IMG/VR virus record: IMGVR_UViG_3300031898_000211
Span: 1-31,705 of that record
Origin: a virus
Length of the DNA: 31,705 bases
Reading direction: 5' to 3' (one strand)
The position numbers were made by a program, and so were the translations under genes. Each line of letters begins with the position of its first letter. The first letter of the stretch is position 1. The notes below the pieces were generated by a model, which worked only from the letters and a program-made list of their open reading frames with translations, ran no database searches and was not told the DNA's origin. Below, one piece after another: positions 8,706 through 16,088 of this stretch.

Positions 8706-8967
8706 GAAAGCCCTCAGCAAAACCGTCCTTGTAGGCGTCGAGGAAGGCCCAGTCAAATATGCGAAGGAAACACGGAAGATTCAGGTCCCGCCAAAGCCAG
8801 CCTTGGTCTATGGAGTTCTCCTAGCCATAGTCTTCTTCGCAGGCCTACTCACGCTCGAGATAGTCTACTTGATCGTCTTCCGGCAATTCGAACAGAACAT
8901 CTTCAACGCCATGGTCTGGATCGTAACCTTCATACTCGGCGCATTCTTCGGAGCAAAAGCAAGTTGA
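8683..8967 (+). CDS. Small membrane protein, two transmembrane helices
   Basis: 94 residues from ATG 8683. A charged N-terminal half (~38 aa) is followed by two helices (ALVYGVLLAIVFFAGLLTL and a second around AMVWIVTFILGAFFGA) split by a short loop. Size and position just before packaging genes would fit a holin-like or other virus-encoded membrane protein, but there is no diagnostic motif. Its stop shares TTGA with the next start. Confidence 0.55.
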   Translation: MSLVKWLEKALSKTVLVGVEEGPVKYAKETRKIQVPPKPALVYGVLLAIVFFAGLLTLEIVYLIVFRQFEQNIFNAMVWIVTFILGAFFGAKAS

Positions 8968-9593
8968 CAGGCGTCATCTGTGATATCTGCGGCAACATTG
9001 TGCTCTCCGGAACCCTTAAGGTTGTACCGGTTAAATTCGGAGAGAGAACTGAGCGGGTCCGTGTTTGCGAGAGATGTTGGCGCCGAGATCGAGAAGCACC
9101 AGAGAAATACATTAGAAAACACTTCGAGGTTTCACGAGGCGTCAAGGTCACCCGCGAAAGGATTGTGAAGCTTCCAGGGGTACCCCCCGGGATATCCCGG
9201 GGGGTCCTCCAGATCCGCAGGGACATCGCAAAGATCAGAGGTCTATTATTCAAACCTGAGAAATGGCCTCTCAAAAAAGGCGTAGTGGATATCCGCGGTA
9301 TCAGAGCTGATGTCATCGCAAAGCTGGTTGACGCAATCAGTGTGGCGCAATCTCTAGCAGAGAAGGCCCCTGCGACGGCTGAGGTTGGCGCTGCTGACGT
9401 AACGAAAGCACGATACTACCATCTGCTAGGCTACATTGCTCAGGTGCTTGACTCAGTGCTGCGAAGCGCTTCGCAAGGCGAACTTGACGAACGGCTCAAG
9501 CGGGTTGAGAAGATACTAGATGAGCTCGAGAGAAAAGATCAGAAGCCTAGAACGGAGAGCCCAGCAGCTTCAACGTCTCAAGCGCAGCGCTGA
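8964..9593 (+). CDS. Zinc-ribbon/coiled-coil protein; candidate small terminase
   Basis: 209 residues from TTG 8964. An N-terminal zinc ribbon (CDIC ... CERC, residues ~6-36) is followed by a basic linker, a helical middle and a C-terminal coiled coil (ELDERLKRVEKILDELERK). It sits directly before the large terminase and overlaps it by 74 nt, the usual position of the small (DNA-recognition) terminase subunit. Small-terminase identity is inferred from position and architecture only. The gene contains a 24-bp perfect GC-rich palindrome at 9182-9205, possibly a packaging or regulatory site. Confidence 0.5.
   Translation: MTGVICDICGNIVLSGTLKVVPVKFGERTERVRVCERCWRRDREAPEKYIRKHFEVSRGVKVTRERIVKLPGVPPGISRGVLQIRRDIAKIRGLLFKPEKWPLKKGVVDIRGIRADVIAKLVDAISVAQSLAEKAPATAEVGAADVTKARYYHLLGYIAQVLDSVLRSASQGELDERLKRVEKILDELERKDQKPRTESPAASTSQAQR
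9182..9205. repeat. 24-bp perfect GC-rich palindrome inside the zinc-ribbon gene
   Basis: The half-site ACCCCCCGGGAT is followed by its exact reverse complement (centre GAT|ATC). It lies within coding sequence (peptide PGVPPGISRG) about 315 nt before the large-terminase start. Packaging start sites of several tailed phages lie inside the small-terminase gene, so this is a candidate recognition site; an RNA hairpin acting on translation is the alternative. Confidence 0.75.
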
Positions 9594-10419
9594 GATCAGC
9601 CGCGCAATCCCAGAGGATCCTGTTGAATTCGCTCAAGACTTCTTCCGGGTGAAAGCGTTTGGATATCAACGGAAACTCGCGGCTGCTTTCCTTACATTTC
9701 TCACGATCGTAGTGAGATGGAGTCGTCAAACAGGCAAGTCGTTCTTCGTTGCTATCCTGCTCATCTGGTATGCGTTGAAGCATCCAGGCGTAGAGATCGG
9801 CATCGTAGGGCCCTCTCTTCGACAAGCGAAGCTGTACATTCAACGCATCAACGGTTTGCTCACGAAGATTAATCCAGGCTACTACGAGCGGCCTTTCAGA
9901 AAGACCATGGTACGATTCCCAAACGGCTCGCTCATTCAAGCTTTCCCAAATAACCCGGAGACGATCCGAGGCCACACATTGCATGCGGTCTGCTGGACTG
10001 AGATGAACTTCACACCCGACGACTTGGACATGTACGATGCGATCAGCTATGCCATGGCAACGACAAACGGAATCTTCATCGGCGAATCAACACCCTGGAC
10101 CCGGAATCACCTCTTCTACCGAATGTTCACTGATGATGAAGCGTATCCGCCGAAAGAAGTCTTCCGATCGCATGTCTCCTGGCGAAACGCTGTAAAACCG
10201 AAAGGCCCACTGGAACCCAAATTCATCGAGCGGAAAAAGAGGGAAACCGCTTCGGATCCATCCAGATGGCAACGTGAAATGGAGGCGGAATGGGCTGAAG
10301 ACGAGGACCTCTACTTCCCACTGGACCTAGCCTCGAAATGTATCGGCACCGAGAAGAACATCGGAGTCGACCTCGAGTACATTCCAGAAGAATTGATCTT
10401 CGTAAAGCAGGGTGATTAA
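9520..10419 (+). CDS. terL: Large terminase, ATPase half (truncated before nuclease domain)
   Basis: 299 residues of the DNA-packaging motor. A Walker-A-like loop RWSRQTGKS spans 66-74, Walker B with catalytic Glu is HAVCWTEM (155-162), and the coupling motif is GESTPW (188-193). After the ATPase domain comes the linker DEDLYFPLDLASK, and the frame stops at TAA just after VKQGD, where a nuclease domain beginning GEF-YIGVDLG would be expected. That nuclease domain is found separately at 11187-11855, beyond an antisense gene. The gene starts at ATG 9520 inside the preceding coding sequence. Confidence 0.85.
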   Translation: MSSREKIRSLERRAQQLQRLKRSAEISRAIPEDPVEFAQDFFRVKAFGYQRKLAAAFLTFLTIVVRWSRQTGKSFFVAILLIWYALKHPGVEIGIVGPSLRQAKLYIQRINGLLTKINPGYYERPFRKTMVRFPNGSLIQAFPNNPETIRGHTLHAVCWTEMNFTPDDLDMYDAISYAMATTNGIFIGESTPWTRNHLFYRMFTDDEAYPPKEVFRSHVSWRNAVKPKGPLEPKFIERKKRETASDPSRWQREMEAEWAEDEDLYFPLDLASKCIGTEKNIGVDLEYIPEELIFVKQGD

Positions 10420-10454
10420 ATGTCTAGTAAAGAGCTGCTGACAATAGAGATTTT

Positions 10455-11150
10455 CTACCTGAAGAAGATGAGGGACACTGTTTCGAATATCGCGTTCAGA
10501 GCCGTTAGGACTGCGCATAGTATGAGCCATGGTAGGCTGGCCTTCAACTCTTTCTTCAATGTAAGCCTCCTCTGTTCCTCCTTTAGATGGAGTGGGGCTA
10601 TCAACGCGGTCTTAAGGAGGGCTTTTCCAGACAGTCCTTTCTGAGACTCCCAACCAACTCTATAGCCTATCGCGCACGCCACAATATAGCCAGAAGATTC
10701 AAACGCCAAGAACAACAGAAAGAATGCAAGTCCTAGTGGAGGAAGATTGGTCAGTATCTTCATGAAGCTTGGAGCACCCACCAAGAAGCCGAAGCCAAAC
10801 CCTGTAGTAACAGCGAAAAATAGTGGAAGGACATAGAATAGAATCCCCGTCACAACGAAGCGAAGCACCGAACCCAAAGAGAAGTTGAGCAAGAAGATCC
10901 AAAGACCCACCAGAAACGGGCTCCTAATCCTCACAGCCGCTGCCAAAGGTGAGGACCAAGGATCGCTGAACAATTTTCCAACCAAGAGCAACATCCAAGC
11001 TTCACTAACGGTAGGAAACAGTAAAGCTAGGAGAAGACCAACGCCATAAGAACAGGCATAGATCAAGAAACTTCTTTTCAACTCCAGCCTCAAAGCATCA
11101 GTACACCGTCGGAACTTGGTGTAAATACATGTATCTATGCTCCCAGCCAC
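10455..11150 (-). CDS. SpoIIM-like (DUF95) membrane protein inserted antisense in terminase
   Basis: 231 residues, GTG start at 11150, with about five membrane helices. The run LPPLGLAFFLLFLAFESSGY followed by IVACAIGYRVG, with Glu in a helix then a small-residue helix, matches the 'hG-fElpAi-iagaaG' signature of SpoIIM/COG1300 proteins, which are common in archaea and of unknown biochemical role. It is one of only a few minus-strand genes in the viral block and lies between the two halves of the terminase. It looks like acquired cargo rather than a virion gene. Confidence 0.6.
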   Translation of the reverse strand: MAGSIDTCIYTKFRRCTDALRLELKRSFLIYACSYGVGLLLALLFPTVSEAWMLLLVGKLFSDPWSSPLAAAVRIRSPFLVGLWIFLLNFSLGSVLRFVVTGILFYVLPLFFAVTTGFGFGFLVGAPSFMKILTNLPPLGLAFFLLFLAFESSGYIVACAIGYRVGWESQKGLSGKALLKTALIAPLHLKEEQRRLTLKKELKASLPWLILCAVLTALNAIFETVSLIFFR

Positions 11151-11186
11151 CTGATATCAATTCCGATCTTCGGTGAGAGTGTTTAG

Positions 11187-11855
11187 ATGGAATCTATTCA
11201 GCGAGTTTTGAAAGACGACGACCGCTACTTTCCATCAGATCTAGCATCGAAGCATATGGTCATGATTCTGGAACGTATTCCGGAGAGCGTGCTTTCTAAC
11301 ATGCAGCAGGTTCAATCATCTCTTTTGACGGGGGAATTCTACATTGGCGTGGACTTGGGCAAGAAGAGAGATCATTCCGTTATTGCGGTTATCAGGAAGG
11401 ACGGCGACATTCTGAAGCTTGTCTTCATGAAACAGTTTAAGCTTGGAGCAGATTACAGCGGCCCAGTGATGGGTTCGATCAGAATCCTCTGCGAAAAACT
11501 GAATATGGTCCATAAGATCTGCATCGATCAAACTGGTGCCGAATACTTCGTTGAAGACTTGATGAAGGTTGTCAAGGTTGAAGTCGAAGGTATCATGCTG
11601 ACGGTTCCCTCGAAGCAAGAAGTCCTCGGCTTCATGCGGACCGTTATGCAAGCTGGAAAACTCTACTATCCCTATGATGAGGAGTTGCTGGCTGAGATCA
11701 CTGTTGAACGCTATGAACTGATGAAATCCGGCCAGATCCAGTTCAGTCATCCAGATGGAACTCATGATGACAGGCTTTGGGCCCTCGCCCTAGCCGTTTA
11801 CGCTACTCGAGGCGTGAAACCTCCTAGACCTTTACCGACTACCAGGACGTTTTAG
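11187..11855 (+). CDS. terL: Large terminase, nuclease half
   Basis: 222 residues with the RNase-H-fold headful nuclease of large terminases: Asp56 in YIGVDLGKKRDHS, Asp114 in CIDQTG, and Asp194/195 in HDDRLWALALA. Residues 10-23 (DDDRYFPSDLASK) repeat the linker at the end of the ATPase half (DEDLYFPLDLASK) with clear divergence, so this is not simply the severed 3' part. Both halves keep their catalytic residues, so a functional two-chain terminase is possible. The ATG start at 11187 lies just after the antisense gene's start region. It ends PPRPLPTTRTF, three bases before the portal gene. Confidence 0.85.
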   Translation: MESIQRVLKDDDRYFPSDLASKHMVMILERIPESVLSNMQQVQSSLLTGEFYIGVDLGKKRDHSVIAVIRKDGDILKLVFMKQFKLGADYSGPVMGSIRILCEKLNMVHKICIDQTGAEYFVEDLMKVVKVEVEGIMLTVPSKQEVLGFMRTVMQAGKLYYPYDEELLAEITVERYELMKSGQIQFSHPDGTHDDRLWALALAVYATRGVKPPRPLPTTRTF

Positions 11856-11857
11856 AT

Positions 11858-13240
11858 TTGGCGGATAAAAAGAAGAAGAGTACCGGCAAGAGGCCGTTGC
11901 CGACTACACGCTCTCAATCGGGACCCTACAGTTTCGAGGAAGATCTAGCTAGAACTCTCGGAAGAAAGCCTGGCATAATCATCACAAGCTCGGCGGCACG
12001 CAACCCCTATGATACTCGACAGATCCTTATCCGCATGACGCCGAAGCAGTACGCAGCCTTCTCTAAGACTAGAGCAGCAGCCAAGACAAAATACGTGCCT
12101 TGGGCCTCTCCAGCTGAACAGGAATCTTACAGCGGTATGAACAAATATTACCGCGAGTACCGCCGTGACTCGCTTGTCCGCACTTGCATCAACACGCTGG
12201 GTTTCTGGTCCACGAACAAAGGCTTCGAGACCGTGCTAGAACCGACTGGTGACGTGAAGGCTGAGGAGCTTGAGAAGTATCTAGAGCAATACCAAGAAGT
12301 GAAAGCTTTCGTCGACAAGATCAATAGAGACGTGGGTCTCGACCAAGCGCTCCGCGTTGCGGTTATTAAAGCGAAGATCTTCGGGTGCTCTGCATTTGAA
12401 ATTGTATTGAATAAGAGTGGAGAGCCGAATCAGCTTATCCCTCTCGACTCAACGGCGTTCACTCCTGATATCGATGAGAACTGGCAGTTGACTGGCTACA
12501 CTTATGATCGCCTAGATCCCTCAGAGGGACCTTACCAGCCTCGTGAAATACTCTACTTCCCGAACAACGCTCTCGACTTGGACCGCATCGGCTTAAGCGA
12601 CATCGAACCCATCATCGAAGCGATCCAGACTCGACAGAAGATTATACGCGAAGATTTGAAGGAAGCTGCCTACACGCTTTGGGCTGGAATCGGCATCCAC
12701 ATCCTAGACGATGAAGGGCTGGATAATCAGCAAGTTGCCAAAGCCATCGAGGAACATATCAAACAGCTGAAGCCCGGCAAACACATCGCAACAAGCAATC
12801 GCTGGACAATCCAGATCGTCGATCTAAAACCGAACTTGGATATGCTGATCAACGAGAAGAAGGAGCTTGACCGCGAGATCATCGGCCACTTCTTGGTTCC
12901 TCGATTCATGCTCAACCGCGAGGAGCAGGTGAACCGGGCTACCGCTTTCGCTGAACTTCAAGCATTCGTGGACGGCCCGATCGCGGATATTCAACGCTGG
13001 GTTGGACGCGAGTTAGAGGCGCAGTGGTATGAACCGCTTGTCCGCATGAAGCTGAATCTTACGCCTGACCAGGAGCTTCCGGTTCGCATTAAACACAAGT
13101 GGAATCCGATCAGCACACAGGACATGATGGAGTGGGCTAAGATTGTCGCGCAGCTCTACGCTGAAGGCATGGGCGTAATCGACCGGAAGAAAGCTTATGA
13201 ATTGATGAACTGGGACCCGAAGGAAATTGAGTCTCTTTGA
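11858..13240 (+). CDS. Portal protein
   Basis: 460 residues from TTG 11858, two bases after the terminase stop. Position, length and sequence pattern (early YREYRRDSLVRTCINTLGFW, central ALRVAVIKAKIFGCSAFEIV, then LDRIGLSDIEPIIEAIQTRQ and an LNREEQVNRATAFAELQAF crown/stem-like helix) fit tailed-virus portals. These form a dodecamer at one capsid vertex, docking the terminase and later the connector. The first ~18 residues are Lys-rich and contain RPLPTTR, also present at the terminase C-terminus. The 3' end overlaps the next gene by 14 nt. Confidence 0.8.
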   Translation: MADKKKKSTGKRPLPTTRSQSGPYSFEEDLARTLGRKPGIIITSSAARNPYDTRQILIRMTPKQYAAFSKTRAAAKTKYVPWASPAEQESYSGMNKYYREYRRDSLVRTCINTLGFWSTNKGFETVLEPTGDVKAEELEKYLEQYQEVKAFVDKINRDVGLDQALRVAVIKAKIFGCSAFEIVLNKSGEPNQLIPLDSTAFTPDIDENWQLTGYTYDRLDPSEGPYQPREILYFPNNALDLDRIGLSDIEPIIEAIQTRQKIIREDLKEAAYTLWAGIGIHILDDEGLDNQQVAKAIEEHIKQLKPGKHIATSNRWTIQIVDLKPNLDMLINEKKELDREIIGHFLVPRFMLNREEQVNRATAFAELQAFVDGPIADIQRWVGRELEAQWYEPLVRMKLNLTPDQELPVRIKHKWNPISTQDMMEWAKIVAQLYAEGMGVIDRKKAYELMNWDPKEIESL

Positions 13241-13886
13241 GCTGCTGCCGAAACTTCACCCGCGCAAATTTGAGCCGGTTTTCCACAGGGACCTGCATCA
13301 ACTCTTCATGAATGCGAAGCGCATTGGCCCTACTCGAGCCCGGAAAGATGCGAAGCGAATTATTCGCGACGATGTGTTCAAAGCTTTCTTGGGAGGCAAA
13401 CTGAAAGCCACAAGGGAACTCAAAGAGCGATATAGCTACAGCATAGGCGACTATGATCTAGCGGTCATCCAGGAGATGCGTCAACGCTACATCAGCGATT
13501 TCAATGCGATCCTGAATGATCTCTTCGCTGGACGTGAAGAGCAGCCGAAGCTTCTCCAGCGAGTATGGGCTGTAGCGGTTACTGCCACATGGGAAGCCTA
13601 CAATAAAGGCAAGATCTCAACCTACCGGCAAGACGATGAAGGAAAAATTCGAGAGCGCGGATACGCAGCTCAAGCCGAATTCGAGCCAGTCGTCTACTGG
13701 ATCACCGCTGCAGATGAAAAAGTCTGCGAGTGGTGCTCTGAGAGGGATGGCCGTAGCTGGAGCCTCTGGAGAATAATCCCAGCGATGCCTGCTCATCCTG
13801 GTTGCAGATGCGAATGGCAATATGTAGAACGGCCGAGAGCTCCTCCAACCTACATCGCGGTAACGCAATCCCGAGAGAGCGGATAA
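13227..13886 (+). CDS. Phage head morphogenesis protein (Mu gpF / SPP1 gp7 type)
   Basis: 219 residues from TTG 13227, preceded by AAGGA. A helical N-terminal part is followed by the family's signature, WITAADEKVCEWCSERDGR ... PAHPGCRCEW (residues ~155-197), with conserved Cys and His. Members attach to the portal and enter the procapsid in few copies. It sits directly after the portal, the standard order. Confidence 0.8.
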   Translation: MSLFELLPKLHPRKFEPVFHRDLHQLFMNAKRIGPTRARKDAKRIIRDDVFKAFLGGKLKATRELKERYSYSIGDYDLAVIQEMRQRYISDFNAILNDLFAGREEQPKLLQRVWAVAVTATWEAYNKGKISTYRQDDEGKIRERGYAAQAEFEPVVYWITAADEKVCEWCSERDGRSWSLWRIIPAMPAHPGCRCEWQYVERPRAPPTYIAVTQSRESG

Positions 13887-13902
13887 TAGATGTCCGAGCC
13901 GT

Positions 13903-14079
13903 GTGCCTTGCCGAGCGGTGTTTGACCTCAAGTATCGGCGAAAGCAACTAGCAAAAACGGGCATTCGCGCCCTAGGTATTCTTTGCACTCAAATCGGATC
14001 TCCCCATCTAGAATCCGCTCCGGGAGAACTGAGTTTCCTTCTGGAAAGTGAGTTTCCAATTGGGAAGAGCGTGGGCTAA
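13903..14079 (+). CDS. Possible 58-aa small protein
   Basis: An open frame with GTG start between the head morphogenesis gene and the 82-aa gene, overlapping the latter by 32 nt. The peptide (FDLKYRRKQLAKTGIRALG ...) is basic and reads as plausible protein, with two Cys. The frame extends upstream without a stop for a few codons (CPSRVPC), which hints at a damaged zinc finger. There is no good ribosome binding site. It may be real, decayed or fortuitous. Confidence 0.25.
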   Translation: MPCRAVFDLKYRRKQLAKTGIRALGILCTQIGSPHLESAPGELSFLLESEFPIGKSVG

Positions 14080-14296
14080 ACTAACCTTTGAGATTAACAT
14101 GCCTGACATGGCAAGCGATCTCTTCGTGACGATTAAAGGCCACTACACAGGCTATCCATCTGGCGGAGTAAAGCAAACCGACAAAGACATTGAGATCATA
14201 GTTGAACGTGACGCGCCTATTCTTCGAGATGGCACTCGTTCGGTTAGAAAGATAGTGAGCCAACTCATCGCTTACTATCTTGACAAAGACCTATAG
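14048..14296 (+). CDS. Hypothetical 82-aa protein between head genes
   Basis: Starts at GTG 14048. The sequence alternates in a beta-rich way (AKLTFEINMPDMASDLFVTIKG, DIEIIVERDAP) and ends in a helix (SVRKIVSQLIAYYLDKDL). No family is recognised. It lies between the head morphogenesis and prohead protease genes, so a head accessory role is possible by context only. Confidence 0.5.
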   Translation: MSFQLGRAWAKLTFEINMPDMASDLFVTIKGHYTGYPSGGVKQTDKDIEIIVERDAPILRDGTRSVRKIVSQLIAYYLDKDL

Positions 14297-14301
14297 ACCA
14301 A

Positions 14302-14332
14302 ACGAATTTTCGTCTCACTCAGAATTCTGAGT
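14302..14332. promoter_or_regulatory. Two adjacent inverted repeats before the prohead protease gene
   Basis: 14302-14313 can form a 5-bp hairpin (ACGAA-TT-TTCGT). 14317-14332 is a 16-bp perfect palindrome with half-site ACTCAGAA centred on an EcoRI-like GAATTC. They fill the 65-nt gap between stop 14296 and TTG 14362. They may be an operator, a transcript-processing element or a weak terminator. Confidence 0.45.
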
Positions 14333-14361
14333 CTTACGATAACTTTTCGGAAGAGTTTCTA

Positions 14362-16086
14362 TTGCCGGTTGAAGAAAGCAGTGAATTCGTGCATGTTCGT
14401 TTACTGGATCCTGACCAGTTTGAGACATGTCGAATAACCGATCTGCAGGGGAGGCTGCCGGAAGGAGTTCGAGCGAAATACTGCAAGTACAAAGGTCGGG
14501 ATCAATGGGCTACACAGGCATACATCTTCACGAAGGCAGAAGGCTGGACCCGGGAGAAAGCGGTTGACTGGGCTGAGAAACATAAGGCCGCTCTGATTCC
14601 TTTCAGCTATATCGCAGCTTTCAAGCTTGAAGAACGCGACGGTAAACATTTCGCTCAGATCTACGTGATCGACAGCTCAGTGAACAGGAACAAATGGCAG
14701 GTTACACCGAAGGCCCGGGCTAAAGCTCTTGAAACTCTTCTTGACGCACCACTGCTAGGTCCCCCTGAGCTAGCGCATAAAGCCACAGAGAAAGTCGGCA
14801 GATTCGTGGATTTCCTCAGCAACAGCTACACAGCTGGCTTAGCCGAGATCACTGACGATGAAGCATGGGAGAAGATGAAAGCTGGAGAATGGACCGCCGT
14901 AAGCCCTCAGATAATCGCCTACGACATCACAGAACAGAATGGAATTGAAGTCATAGACGATTTTGTTTTCGATCACGTTGTCTTCGTGGAGAAAGCAGCG
15001 TATCCGAAAGCTCGCGTGAAAGATCTCTGCGAAGGCACCGAGGAGAGCTGCGGATTCAGTCGAATGTTGACTGCAGCCCTCGATTTTCGCAGTCATGTAG
15101 GACATGACGATGTGGCGTCTAGTCGCCCACAGGGCACGCAAGATGCCGAAAAGAACTCGTTCATTGACAACAAGGAGGTTGATCTCATGGACAATAAAGA
15201 AGGCTTGCAGACCGGATTCCTGGCGGCTTCAGTTATTCCTTACGCTGAAGCCAGTAAAGCTCCGGAAGATGAAGCATGGGACTTCAACGCTGCTGAATAC
15301 GATGCCGGTCAGCTGAAACGAGCCTGCGCCTGGTTCGACAGTGAGAATCCTGATGTGAAAAACAGCTACAAGCTTCCGCATCACAAGCCGGACGGCACAG
15401 TCGTCTGGCATGGGGTTTCGGCAGCTATGGCTGCTTTGATGGGAGGTCGAGGAGGCGTAGACATTCCAGCTGAAGATAAGCGTGGAGTCTACAATCATCT
15501 TTCCAAGCATTACGCGGATTTCGGTAAGGAGCCGCCTGAGTTCGGCGCGAGCCTGAAAGGAGGATGTCCAAAGTTGAATCCAGAAGAAAAGATCAAGGAG
15601 CTTGAAACTAAGTTAGCTGACAGCGACAAGACCATCAAAACACTGACCGCGGAGAAGCAGACTCTCGAGACGAGAGTCTCCGAGTTCGAGAAGAAGGTGG
15701 CGGAGTTCTCGAAGGATAAGCCCCTCGAGAAACTGGAAGCGCAAATGAAGGATTTGGACAAGGAGAACAAGGAACTCAAAGGCAAGCTGGCGAAGATCGA
15801 AGAGGAGAAGCACATGGTCCTCGTGGGCGAAGTGCTTGACCTCCGAGAGAAAGCCGGCTTAGTGAAGGACCGGGGGCAGGAAGTTGAAGGCTTGAAGAAG
15901 CTTTCAGCTGAAGTCCTCAACGGTATGAAGACTGATCTCGTAGCGATCATCGAGAGAATGGAAACTTCGCTTGGTCCTAGGGCGAAGTACACGGCTGAAC
16001 ACGCGAACAAGACAATCGAGAACGTCAGAGAGCAGCTCTTCGGTTTCCGGAGAGACGCATCCGGCAAGAAACTTGGAGGCGCCTAG
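14362..16086 (+). CDS. Prohead protease fused to scaffold
   Basis: 574 residues from TTG 14362. Residues 1-215 fit a caudoviral prohead protease (DUF2213/XkdF-like), with candidate nucleophile Ser181 in TAVSPQI and His205 in FDHVVFVE. Residues ~297-393 form a domain seen in many such proteases: APEDEAWDFNAAEYD, SYKLPHHKPDG, GVSAAMAALMGG, VYNHLSKHYADF. Residues ~405-490 are a long coiled coil, then a basic C-terminus, as in scaffolds. The enzyme would cleave the scaffold and perhaps capsid protein during maturation. An internal start at 15187 likely yields scaffold alone. Confidence 0.75.
   Translation: MPVEESSEFVHVRLLDPDQFETCRITDLQGRLPEGVRAKYCKYKGRDQWATQAYIFTKAEGWTREKAVDWAEKHKAALIPFSYIAAFKLEERDGKHFAQIYVIDSSVNRNKWQVTPKARAKALETLLDAPLLGPPELAHKATEKVGRFVDFLSNSYTAGLAEITDDEAWEKMKAGEWTAVSPQIIAYDITEQNGIEVIDDFVFDHVVFVEKAAYPKARVKDLCEGTEESCGFSRMLTAALDFRSHVGHDDVASSRPQGTQDAEKNSFIDNKEVDLMDNKEGLQTGFLAASVIPYAEASKAPEDEAWDFNAAEYDAGQLKRACAWFDSENPDVKNSYKLPHHKPDGTVVWHGVSAAMAALMGGRGGVDIPAEDKRGVYNHLSKHYADFGKEPPEFGASLKGGCPKLNPEEKIKELETKLADSDKTIKTLTAEKQTLETRVSEFEKKVAEFSKDKPLEKLEAQMKDLDKENKELKGKLAKIEEEKHMVLVGEVLDLREKAGLVKDRGQEVEGLKKLSAEVLNGMKTDLVAIIERMETSLGPRAKYTAEHANKTIENVREQLFGFRRDASGKKLGGA
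15187..16086 (+). CDS. Nested in-frame scaffold protein (internal start of protease-scaffold gene)
   Basis: AAGGAGGT at 15172-15179, one of the best Shine-Dalgarno matches in the window, lies seven bases before ATG 15187, which is codon 276 of the protease-scaffold frame. Initiation here gives a 299-aa product containing the KLPHH/NHLSKHY domain and the coiled coil but not the protease domain. This is the arrangement of lambda C/Nu3, where excess scaffold is made from inside the protease gene. The product itself is inferred. Confidence 0.6.
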   Translation: MDNKEGLQTGFLAASVIPYAEASKAPEDEAWDFNAAEYDAGQLKRACAWFDSENPDVKNSYKLPHHKPDGTVVWHGVSAAMAALMGGRGGVDIPAEDKRGVYNHLSKHYADFGKEPPEFGASLKGGCPKLNPEEKIKELETKLADSDKTIKTLTAEKQTLETRVSEFEKKVAEFSKDKPLEKLEAQMKDLDKENKELKGKLAKIEEEKHMVLVGEVLDLREKAGLVKDRGQEVEGLKKLSAEVLNGMKTDLVAIIERMETSLGPRAKYTAEHANKTIENVREQLFGFRRDASGKKLGGA

Positions 16087-16088
16087 AC

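Noticed and set aside
9547-9984. 145-aa minus-strand frame opposite the terminase
   Set aside because: Antisense shadow over conserved Walker motifs; no ribosome binding site.
11316-11765. 149-aa minus-strand frame opposite the nuclease half
   Set aside because: Antisense shadow of a conserved nuclease domain; no ribosome binding site.
15510-16067. 185-aa open frame on the minus strand
   Set aside because: Ser/Phe/Leu-rich antisense shadow of the scaffold coiled coil; no start context and no plausible domain.
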